Assembly: GCA_903920215.1 (NCBI GenBank)
Contig: CAIXLG010000102.1
Location: forward strand, 1 to 47,400
Direction of reading: 5' to 3'
Length of the DNA stretch: 47,400 bases
From: an uncultured Chlorobiaceae bacterium
GTDB lineage: Bacteria > Bacteroidota > Chlorobiia > Chlorobiales > Chlorobiaceae
The position numbers and the translations under genes are program-made. The notes beneath the pieces were generated by a model. That model saw nothing but the letters and a program-made list of their open reading frames with translations. It had not been told where the DNA came from and made no database searches. This document shows, piece by piece, positions 1 to 6,310 of this stretch. Each line of letters begins with the position of its first letter. The stretch's first letter is position 1.

Positions 1-149
1 CAGATCATAGATATAGAAGGTGTACCTGCCTCGTTCCTGATATTCACCCTGTTTGGTATTTGAATCAAACTGGGTGTGACTTTTGCAACAAAATCATATA
101 CCTTTGAAAGTAACAAGTTCTATGAGCACTACAGGGAGGCAAGAGGACT
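1..149. other. Left-edge region with no assignable complete gene
   Basis: No complete gene is visible. On the plus strand a frame open from the window edge ends at a TGA at 61-63. On the minus strand a frame is open from about 96 to the edge and its residues look protein-like, but it has no ATG, GTG or TTG start. Either could be a gene fragment. An imperfect hairpin lies at 45-76 (11-bp arms, one mismatch) and is followed by a short T-run, so it could end an upstream plus-strand transcript. The neighbouring sequence to the left would decide which reading is real. Confidence 0.3.
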
Positions 150-374
150 ATGGAAAATCGACTCGAATTACTCGAAGCTGAGGCACTGAAACTGTCAGCC
201 ACTGAACGAGCAGCTTTGGTACAGCTTTTACTCGCCAGTCTCGACGAAGATGCCGAGATTGAGGATGCTTGGGCTTGCGAAACAGAACGAAGGATTGAGG
301 AAATCGAGAGTGGAACAACCCAAGTCATTCCTATCACTGATGCACTTGCACAGGTGCGCGCAACACTGAAATGA
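150..374 (+). CDS. Addiction-module antitoxin-like protein (Unstab_antitox / TIGR02574 type)
   Basis: This 74-residue acidic protein has the layout of the putative addiction-module component family: an N-terminal helix with LEAEALKLSATERAALVQLL, a short acidic SLDED segment, then a helix with WACETERRIEEIESG. Such proteins usually neutralise a ParE/RelE-type toxin encoded immediately downstream. The ATG at 150 follows purine-rich GGGAGG and AGAGGA stretches, which supports this start. The stop overlaps a second ATG (ATGA at 371-374), the coupling normally seen with the toxin gene, but that second frame ends after seven codons. The gene is therefore probably an orphan antitoxin. Family assignment is by recognition of the sequence pattern and is fairly secure; activity is unknown. 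Confidence 0.75.
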   Translation: MENRLELLEAEALKLSATERAALVQLLLASLDEDAEIEDAWACETERRIEEIESGTTQVIPITDALAQVRATLK

Positions 375-394
375 AATTTGTCATTGCAATATAG
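371..394 (+). pseudogene. Truncated toxin remnant behind the antitoxin
   Basis: A frame starting at the ATG that overlaps the antitoxin stop reads MKFVIAI and then TAG. ParE/RelE-like partners of this antitoxin family commonly begin with a similar hydrophobic strand after MK. Only 15 bases remain before the stop of the convergent DUF4130 gene, so the rest of a toxin (usually about 90-100 residues) is absent. I infer a 3' deletion of a former toxin gene; seven codons are too few for proof. Confidence 0.35.
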
Positions 395-409
395 CGTAGA
401 ACTCCTTCG

Positions 410-1147
410 TCACTCCCCCTGCTTCTCAACTAGATATTTCCAGTATTTCATTGGCATATTGGATTTCTGGAGACGGGGGTTTTTGCGATCGGGTATGGCA
501 ATGGTTTTAAAGAAAGCCTGCCATAAGGCCTGCACCTTTTTTTCGTCTTCCGAGAGGGCAGGCGTGGTAAATTGTTCGATGGTACCAAACTGAAGAGTGC
601 CATTGTTCCAGCGGGCTGCCATGCGCCGTTTGACATCATAAAGAAACCAGTGCTGCGCTCTGAGCCTGCGGCTGAAGTGATCGGCAAGAGGGTGAATGAT
701 ATTATAGTCTGGTTCCATTTTCGCAAGGTAGGCGCCATCCTGAAGTTTTTCGAACCTGAGAAGCCCTTTCATCCGGTGCAGCTCCCTTCCTGCTTTTTGT
801 GCAACATTGACTATATCCCGAACAGCTGGATGCGTGAGATAACCCTTGACCTTGTCGCCATGCTTGAAGGCTAACGAGACATAGTGCAGCAAGCTGGTTT
901 CCATCCCCTCCTTTTCTGCAAGCATGAATGAATAAAGGGTATGTGCAGCATCTGGTGCATGCTGTTTCAGCCGAAAAAATAACGATTCTGCCAGGGTTGC
1001 GTCAGTTCCAATAGTGAATCCCTCTTCAAAAAGAGTATCCATGCGCTTTGCAAGCGTAACCTTTTCCGGATCAGGCTCCTCTTCCAGAATCCAGGCAATG
1101 GAAGACAACAGGCCGTCAGCAGTGCCATCGTAAAGGTAACGGTTCAT
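410..1147 (-). CDS. DUF4130-domain protein, partner of the adjacent radical SAM protein (TIGR03915 type)
   Basis: This 245-residue soluble protein matches the probable DNA-metabolism family TIGR03915/DUF4130. Its start MNRYLYDGTADGLL and the central stretch around residues 125-180, which includes MKGLLRF, DYNIIHPLADHF and the basic segment DVKRRMAARWN, are typical of the family. Members are almost always encoded next to a radical-SAM protein with a helix-hairpin-helix tail, and some are fused to a uracil-DNA-glycosylase-like domain; no such domain is evident here. The ATG lies two bases after the stop of the upstream radical-SAM gene, so the two genes are surely co-transcribed and probably translationally coupled. 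The biochemical role is unproven; DNA lesion repair or base modification is the usual inference from the partnership. Confidence 0.85.
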   Translation of the reverse strand: MNRYLYDGTADGLLSSIAWILEEEPDPEKVTLAKRMDTLFEEGFTIGTDATLAESLFFRLKQHAPDAAHTLYSFMLAEKEGMETSLLHYVSLAFKHGDKVKGYLTHPAVRDIVNVAQKAGRELHRMKGLLRFEKLQDGAYLAKMEPDYNIIHPLADHFSRRLRAQHWFLYDVKRRMAARWNNGTLQFGTIEQFTTPALSEDEKKVQALWQAFFKTIAIPDRKNPRLQKSNMPMKYWKYLVEKQGE

Positions 1148-1149
1148 AA

Positions 1150-2412
1150 TTATGCAATAAGACCGGGCAATACAAGTTGTTTTGGAAGTATCGACATTGG
1201 CGCTTCACTGCTTTCACCGAGCAACAGTCGCTGGCGGATGAGTGCCGGTGGCTGATCAGGTTTTTCAAATGACCTGCCTGAACAGGTGATAAAATATTTT
1301 GCCCTTTTAATAACTACCCCGATTTTTTTCAAACCATCAGGGGTAATACGAGAAAAGCGACGGGCAGCGACTATGCGTTTGGCCGAAAGAACCCCGATAC
1401 CCGGTACTCGCAAAAGTGTGGCATAGTCAGCGCCATTAATCTCAACCGGAAAAAATTCCGGGTGGCGCAAAGCCCAGGCAGTTTTGGGATCAAACGATTC
1501 ATCGAGATGAGGAGCATCATCAGATAGGATTTCTTCGGCGGAAAAACCGTAAAAGCGCAACAGCCAGTCGGCCTGATAAAGGCGGTGTTCGCGTAATAGA
1601 GGAGGTGCCGCAAGCACGGGAAGGCGATTATCTGCTATAACCGGCACATAAGCCGAATAGTAGACCCGTTTGAGGTTCATTTTTTTGTAGAGCCCCTGGG
1701 AAAGTCGCAGTATCTGGAAATCGTTTTCAGGGCTCGCCCCAATAATCATCTGGGTGCTCTGGCCTGCCGGAGCAAACCGGGGTGCCCGACAACTCGCCTT
1801 GCGTTCTACAAGGCTGGTAGCTATCTCTCGCCCGATAAGCGCCATGGGCTCAAGAATAGCATGTTTATGCTTTTGGGGTGCCAGTCGCTGCAGGGAAGCC
1901 TGAGAAGGCAGCTCAATGTTGACGCTGATACGATCGGCATAAAGCCCGGCTTTTCGCACAAGGTCACTGCTGCAGCCAGGAATGATTTTCATGTGTATGT
2001 AGCCGCCGAACTGCTCCTCTGTGCGGAGGGCTTCGGCAACCCTGACCATACGCTCCATGGTTTGATCGGGGCTCTGCATGACGGCCGAGCTTAAAAAGAG
2101 CCCTTCAATATAGTTGCGGCGATAAAAATCAAGGGTAAGATCAATCACTTCGCGGGCAGTGAAAGATGCTCTCTCAACCGGATTGGTCGACCGGTTCACA
2201 CAGTAGGCACAGTCGTAAATACAGTCGTTGGAAAGAAGAATTTTCAACAGTGATATACACCGGCCGTCATCTGCCCAAGAGTGGCAAATGCCGCTGCTGG
2301 ATGTATTCCCGGTTCCGCTAGAGGGCCCCTCACGCTTGCTTCCGCTGGAAGCACACGAAGCGTCATAACGCGCCGCACCGGAAAGAATCTGTAATTTCGC
2401 AAGGGTATCCAT
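1150..2412 (-). CDS. Putative DNA modification/repair radical SAM protein (TIGR03916 type)
   Basis: The 420-residue protein carries a radical-SAM iron-sulfur motif CIYDCAYC, with cysteines at about 64, 68 and 71 (C-x3-C-x2-C), preceded by LLKILLSND. Near the C-terminus, at about residues 334-352, it has a helix-hairpin-helix (LLRVPGIGVLSAKRIVAAR), a DNA-backbone-binding element. This combination defines the family of putative DNA repair or modification radical SAM enzymes. The enzyme should cleave S-adenosylmethionine to a 5'-deoxyadenosyl radical; its substrate is unknown. It forms a two-gene operon with the DUF4130 protein, which begins two bases after its stop. Length and motifs are complete, with no sign of decay. 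Confidence 0.87.
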   Translation of the reverse strand: MDTLAKLQILSGAARYDASCASSGSKREGPSSGTGNTSSSGICHSWADDGRCISLLKILLSNDCIYDCAYCVNRSTNPVERASFTAREVIDLTLDFYRRNYIEGLFLSSAVMQSPDQTMERMVRVAEALRTEEQFGGYIHMKIIPGCSSDLVRKAGLYADRISVNIELPSQASLQRLAPQKHKHAILEPMALIGREIATSLVERKASCRAPRFAPAGQSTQMIIGASPENDFQILRLSQGLYKKMNLKRVYYSAYVPVIADNRLPVLAAPPLLREHRLYQADWLLRFYGFSAEEILSDDAPHLDESFDPKTAWALRHPEFFPVEINGADYATLLRVPGIGVLSAKRIVAARRFSRITPDGLKKIGVVIKRAKYFITCSGRSFEKPDQPPALIRQRLLLGESSEAPMSILPKQLVLPGLIA

Positions 2413-2466
2413 GGTTGAAATATAGTGAAGAAAGGACGAAAGAGAAGGGGGATGAACAATTGTCTA

Positions 2467-3951
2467 TTATTGCTGCCCCCCCGTTTTGTCATTCCGCTGC
2501 AAAAGCAATTCAACAGCGCGTCGGGCACCGGTCACCACCCCTGGAAGGGACTGACCTGGAAAGATAGAGTCGCCAACAAGAAAAAGGTTGTCGAACGAAG
2601 TTGCCGGTCCACGCACCTTGAAAAGCGAAGTCTGGGGATAACCACCCACCAAGCCTTGAAAACGACCGGTATATCGCTCCCAGGTAACCGGTGTTGCTGC
2701 TGTTATGCTTCGCACGGCTTCGCGGGCTTTGGGAAACTGTTCTGAAAAGACATCAAGCACATGTTCGGTAAAGGTACTCTTCAGTTCCATGTATGCAGAA
2801 CGACTTTTCTCTTTCGCTTCAAACCATTGTCCCGGACGGGTATGTGTGGAAATTGTGACTGCACAAAGACCTTCGGGAGCTCGATTTGGCTCGTCACCAG
2901 GCGAAAATGAAACAAATATGCTGTTCCCTTCTGCAAGCTCGCCGCTCGAACCGATGATTTGGATATGATGGGTCGGTAATGCACTGAACAGGTCAGGATC
3001 CATGCCGAGATAGAGGACAAAGGCGCTCCAGTGAGGGCTGTCGCTCATGACGGCATTCGGTTTGTTTTCCTCTCCAGTGAGCATCGCCAGTGATTCAGGC
3101 GTTATGTTGGCAAGCACAAAATCAGCAGCAATGGCGCTGCCATCTGAGGTTTCAAGACCAAATACCTGTCGGCGAACTGAATCGATGCGAATAACTTTTT
3201 TATCATAAAGCACAGCCCCTCCGTTCTCCTCAATGGACTTGGCAAGCAACTCTGATACAGTTCCAATACCGCCTTTAACACGGTATGAACCAGAAAGCGG
3301 CAGATCAAACGCTATGGCTGCATTAACGGCATTGGCATAGTGTGAAGTAGTCTGTACTGAAACCAGCAACTGGGCATCGATAAATCGCACAAAATCAGGG
3401 TCGCTGTCGAGGCTATGAGAGGCAAGCCAGTCAAGCACTGTTTTTGTAGAAAATTTAAGCAGATGGGCTGATCCGGGAAGTCCGGCGATACCTTTACGGG
3501 CAAGACGAGCAAGGTCACGAACCCCTTTTGCCGGCCATGAAAGACCCCCTTCAGCGAGATGCCAGAGCAGTTTTGCAAGGTCTGCCTGCTCCTTCCAGAA
3601 GGGTGCCGATCGGGGAAAGCGTTCAAGAATTCCAAGGCGCTGGGGAGGAAGATCAAGGTGAATAGAGTTATGGCGGTACTGCCATGCAACCGGTTCCGGA
3701 GAAACCGGCCAGACAATCCCGAGCTCTTTGCCGAGCATATGCATCGGACCACCATCATGAAACCCGCAGCCAATTGTAGCTCCTGCATCGAAACGGTACC
3801 CTTCTCTTTCAAATGTTGCCGCACACCCGCCGGGATAGGCCTGAGCTTCAAGCACGGTAACCATAGCTCCTTTCCGGGCAAGCAAAGCCCCGGCAGCAAG
3901 CCCTCCAACCCCCGCTCCAATTACTACAACGTTCAAATCCTGCAGTTCCAT
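2467..3951 (-). CDS. FAD-dependent phytoene-desaturase-family oxidoreductase (CrtD/CrtISO-like)
   Basis: The 494-residue protein begins with a dinucleotide-binding fold: VVVIGAGVGGLAAGALLARK at residues 9-28, then a strand ending in E (VTVLEAQ) and the PGGCAATFEREGYRFDAGA segment that marks carotenoid desaturases and isomerases. The C-terminal FAD-closing motif is GDSIFPGQSLPGVVTGARRA. The family acts on carotenoids such as lycopene or hydroxylated derivatives by desaturation or cis-trans isomerisation. The C-terminal motif most resembles CrtD-type C-3',4' desaturases, but the exact substrate cannot be assigned from sequence. Its stop lies about 54 bases upstream of the radical-SAM start on the same strand, so they may share a transcript. 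In a green sulfur bacterium a role in carotenoid synthesis at the chlorosome or reaction centre is plausible. Confidence 0.78.
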   Translation of the reverse strand: MELQDLNVVVIGAGVGGLAAGALLARKGAMVTVLEAQAYPGGCAATFEREGYRFDAGATIGCGFHDGGPMHMLGKELGIVWPVSPEPVAWQYRHNSIHLDLPPQRLGILERFPRSAPFWKEQADLAKLLWHLAEGGLSWPAKGVRDLARLARKGIAGLPGSAHLLKFSTKTVLDWLASHSLDSDPDFVRFIDAQLLVSVQTTSHYANAVNAAIAFDLPLSGSYRVKGGIGTVSELLAKSIEENGGAVLYDKKVIRIDSVRRQVFGLETSDGSAIAADFVLANITPESLAMLTGEENKPNAVMSDSPHWSAFVLYLGMDPDLFSALPTHHIQIIGSSGELAEGNSIFVSFSPGDEPNRAPEGLCAVTISTHTRPGQWFEAKEKSRSAYMELKSTFTEHVLDVFSEQFPKAREAVRSITAATPVTWERYTGRFQGLVGGYPQTSLFKVRGPATSFDNLFLVGDSIFPGQSLPGVVTGARRAVELLLQRNDKTGGQQ

Positions 3952-4137
3952 GGTGTTAGTTTTTGGTTTAGCCTTTCCTTAAGGACTAACAACCGATATC
4001 CTTTTGAAGTTCTTCAGCAATACTCGGTATGAGCAGCTAAGCCGCAAAAGAGACCAAACAACCCCTTGAACACGAGGATGTAGTGAATTTGTGAACTGAT
4101 GGAAACAGAGAATCAGAAGAGAGTGCAGGTAAGAGAG

Positions 4138-4211
4138 TCGGCGTAGCGGGATTTGAACCCACGACCCCTTCCACCCCAAGGAAGTGCGCTACCAGGCTGC
4201 GCTATACGCCG
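4138..4211 (-). tRNA. tRNA-Pro(GGG)
   Basis: A complete cloverleaf of 74 nt is read on the minus strand. The 7-bp acceptor stem is CGGCGTA/TACGCCG with an A discriminator. The D-arm is GCGC...GCGC, the anticodon stem is CTTCC/GGAAG with loop TTGGGGT, and the T-arm is GTGGG-TTCAAAT-CCCGC. The anticodon GGG reads proline codons. The CCA end is not encoded, because the next bases are CTC. Confidence 0.97.
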
Positions 4212-4537
4212 ATAAGTCAGATTAGGAAGTAATTATAAGAAAATCTGTGAATTAAAATAATCTTTTTTCGAGGCACGACGCCCTGGAACAAGCGCATTTG
4301 CTGAAGAATCCAATGGTACGGCTGCACGTTATCAACATTTCTTTAATTAATCAACATCATTCTGCGCATTGCGGGATAAGAGGTTGAAAAACTGCCATGT
4401 AACCGCAAAAATATTATTATCATAAATTAAATAAATAAGTTAACTCCTACGCATGATCATAGATCGATACAAATCCCGTGAGACAGTACCCCTTGAAACG
4501 AAATGTTATCAACATTTTATACACACTCAAGGTTACC
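4212..4537. other. 326-base gene-free gap with DnaA-box-like nonamers
   Basis: No convincing reading frame is present. The stretch is AT-rich and separates dedA from tRNA-Pro. A 13-base sequence, GTTATCAACATTT, occurs twice in the same orientation (4328-4340 and 4505-4517), and each copy contains TTATCAACA, one base away from the DnaA box TTATCCACA. The second copy runs directly into TTATACACA (4517-4525), which fits the relaxed box TTWTNCACA. A weaker variant, TTAATCAACA, is at 4347-4356. The function is unknown. Confidence 0.5.
4232..4260 (-). promoter_or_regulatory. Candidate promoter of tRNA-Pro
   Basis: On the minus strand a perfect TATAAT hexamer (4232-4237) lies 20 bases upstream of the tRNA-Pro 5' end. 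The matching -35 position, 17 bases further up (TTATTT, 4255-4260), is poor. The -10 match and its distance fit a stable-RNA promoter, but AT-rich DNA makes chance matches likely. Confidence 0.35.
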
Positions 4538-5200
4538 CTATAGTCGATTGAATCGATGCCTCAGATACCCTATAAGAGGAGGTGAAATGGAGAGCGCAAT
4601 TATAGCAAGGAATATCAGCTTTCTATGCTGCTGCACAAAAGGAAGCTGACCTATAAAATAACCACCATAACAAAACAATCCCACCCAAAAGAGCGCACCA
4701 GTAATGCAGAACATAAGAAAGCGACTGTAGGGCATGGCACCTATTCCGGCAACAAAAGGAGTAAATGTTCTGATAATAGGAATAAACCGGGCGATGATGA
4801 TCGTCTTGCCACCATGTTTTTCAAAAAAACTATTGGTTCTGACAAGATGTTCAGGATTAAAAAATCGGGATCTTTGATAATTAAACACTTTTGGTCCAAG
4901 CTTGTAGCCGATCAGATAGTTGAGGTTATCTCCAAGCAGGGCTGCTGAAAAAAAGAGAATAAAAAGCAGGTGAGGATTGAGCGATGAGTCAGGCATGGCT
5001 GCAAGTGACCCGGCAGCAAAAAGCAGGGAGTCGCCCGGAAGGAAGGGCGTAACAACAAGTCCTGTTTCGCAGAAAATGATGAGAAATAGAATAGCGTAAA
5101 GCCAGAGTCCATACTGTGCGGCAAGAAGCTGAAGATGGGTATCAATGTGAAGAATAAAATCAGCAAGGGAAGAGATGAGAACGGTAAAAGAATAATCCAT
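4538..5200 (-). CDS. DedA-family (SNARE-associated/VTT) membrane protein
   Basis: The 220-residue integral membrane protein has the DedA signature. The acidic re-entrant motif FCETGLVVTPFLPGDSLLFAAG falls at about residues 43-65, and the basic motif ARFIPIIRTFTPFVAGIGAM at about 137-156, with hydrophobic segments on either side and near the C-terminus (about 165-185 and 192-210). DedA proteins reside in the cytoplasmic membrane and are linked to lipid-carrier scrambling, such as recycling of undecaprenyl phosphate or phosphatidylethanolamine, and to maintenance of the proton-motive force. The ATG at 5200 is used; its upstream region is shared with the divergent hydrolase. The exact lipid handled cannot be told from sequence. 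Confidence 0.9.
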   Translation of the reverse strand: MDYSFTVLISSLADFILHIDTHLQLLAAQYGLWLYAILFLIIFCETGLVVTPFLPGDSLLFAAGSLAAMPDSSLNPHLLFILFFSAALLGDNLNYLIGYKLGPKVFNYQRSRFFNPEHLVRTNSFFEKHGGKTIIIARFIPIIRTFTPFVAGIGAMPYSRFLMFCITGALFWVGLFCYGGYFIGQLPFVQQHRKLIFLAIIALSISPPLIGYLRHRFNRL

Positions 5201-5369
5201 GTTGTGCTCGTTGATAATGATGCCTCTTTGCTTATTGCCAACCTAATGTAATCATTGAACCCATGAGTCGCAAAATGAGGGATGGCCCCCTTGAGCTGGA
5301 GAGACATGAGAAAAGTTTTTATTGTTATATATTAGGTTTGTCTTTTCCATAAGAAACCATACAACTCCG

Positions 5370-6278
5370 ATGAGTTATTTAGAGTCCTCACGATGTGAAC
5401 TTTATTACGAAGACACTGCTGATTCCGACCCTTCCGGCAAGGGAAAAAGCGTTGTGCTTTTTGTGAACGGCTGGGCTGTATCCTCACGATATTGGAAGCC
5501 GTTGGTCAATTTACTCTCCAAGGATTACCGATGCATTACCTATGACCAGAGTGGAACGGGAAAAACTGTCATCACGGGATATAAGCCGACCTTTACCATT
5601 CAGGGCTTTACCGATGAGGCAAGTGCACTCATTGAACATCTAGAGCTTAACAAGTCAAAAAAACTGCATATTGTCGGCCATTCGATGGGAGGTATGGTTG
5701 CAACAGAACTCTGCATCCGCTATCGCGAAGCACTTGTTTCTGCGACTATCGTTGCCTGTGGTATTTTCGAAGAGACCGCCTTTACCTCGCTTGGCCTTAT
5801 GTTTCTTGGCGGATTGATTGATTTTTCAATGAATTTCCGCAATATCTTTCAACATGAACCGCTGAAAACCCTTTTTATAAAGAGGGCTGCATCCAAAGAG
5901 ATACCGAAAGAGTATCACGATATCATTGTTGAAGACTTCACGCAGTCCGACAAAGATGCAACCAATGCTGTCGGAAAGTTTTCCATCGACCCTGAAGCGC
6001 TTAGGGCTTATACCCGCCATGTTATCAATATCGCTTCGCCCGTTTTGTGCTGTGTAGGAATGGCGGATCATACCATCCCTCCGGAAGGCACCATATCGCT
6101 CTACGAAAAACGCCAGGCTGAAGCATCCGCACCGACAAGGCTTGCAAAATTTCGGGATGTCGGCCATTTGCCGATGCTTGAAGATACGGCTGAATTTGCG
6201 GCCGAACTGAAAAACCATTTTGAATTTGCTGAGCAATTTTATAAAAAGAGACCGCTGGAAAACACAGCCAATACATAA
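5370..6278 (+). CDS. Alpha/beta-hydrolase fold protein
   Basis: From the ATG at 5370 the protein has 302 residues (MSYLESSRCELYYEDT...). An upstream ATG in frame at 5322 would only add an atypical hydrophobic extension, so the internal start is preferred. The catalytic triad is visible: the nucleophile elbow GHSMGG with Ser105, Asp233 in GMADHTIPPEG, and His266 in DVGHLPMLED. The strand-turn VVLFVNGWAVSSRYW forms the oxyanion region and YDQSGTGKT replaces the usual DxRGxG turn. The substrate is unknown; esterase, lactonase and C-C hydrolase relatives all share this pattern. It is followed after 32 bases by the penicillin-binding-protein gene on the same strand, so co-transcription is likely. 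A TAGGTTTG sequence at 5333-5340 resembles the Bacteroidetes -7 element but is unproven. Confidence 0.85.
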   Translation: MSYLESSRCELYYEDTADSDPSGKGKSVVLFVNGWAVSSRYWKPLVNLLSKDYRCITYDQSGTGKTVITGYKPTFTIQGFTDEASALIEHLELNKSKKLHIVGHSMGGMVATELCIRYREALVSATIVACGIFEETAFTSLGLMFLGGLIDFSMNFRNIFQHEPLKTLFIKRAASKEIPKEYHDIIVEDFTQSDKDATNAVGKFSIDPEALRAYTRHVINIASPVLCCVGMADHTIPPEGTISLYEKRQAEASAPTRLAKFRDVGHLPMLEDTAEFAAELKNHFEFAEQFYKKRPLENTANT

Positions 6279-6310
6279 CAGCTGATTTCATGACCATCGT
6301 ATTGTGACTT

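Noticed and set aside
1-96. Minus-strand open frame reaching the left edge, protein-like in composition
   Set aside because: There is no ATG, GTG or TTG start within it, and too little is visible to claim a gene; it may be a fragment.
3312-3920. Long antisense reading frame (about 200 residues) inside the FAD oxidoreductase gene
   Set aside because: The plus-family protein on the other frame has full domain motifs; the antisense frame has no recognisable domain or ribosome site and is a shadow of codon bias.
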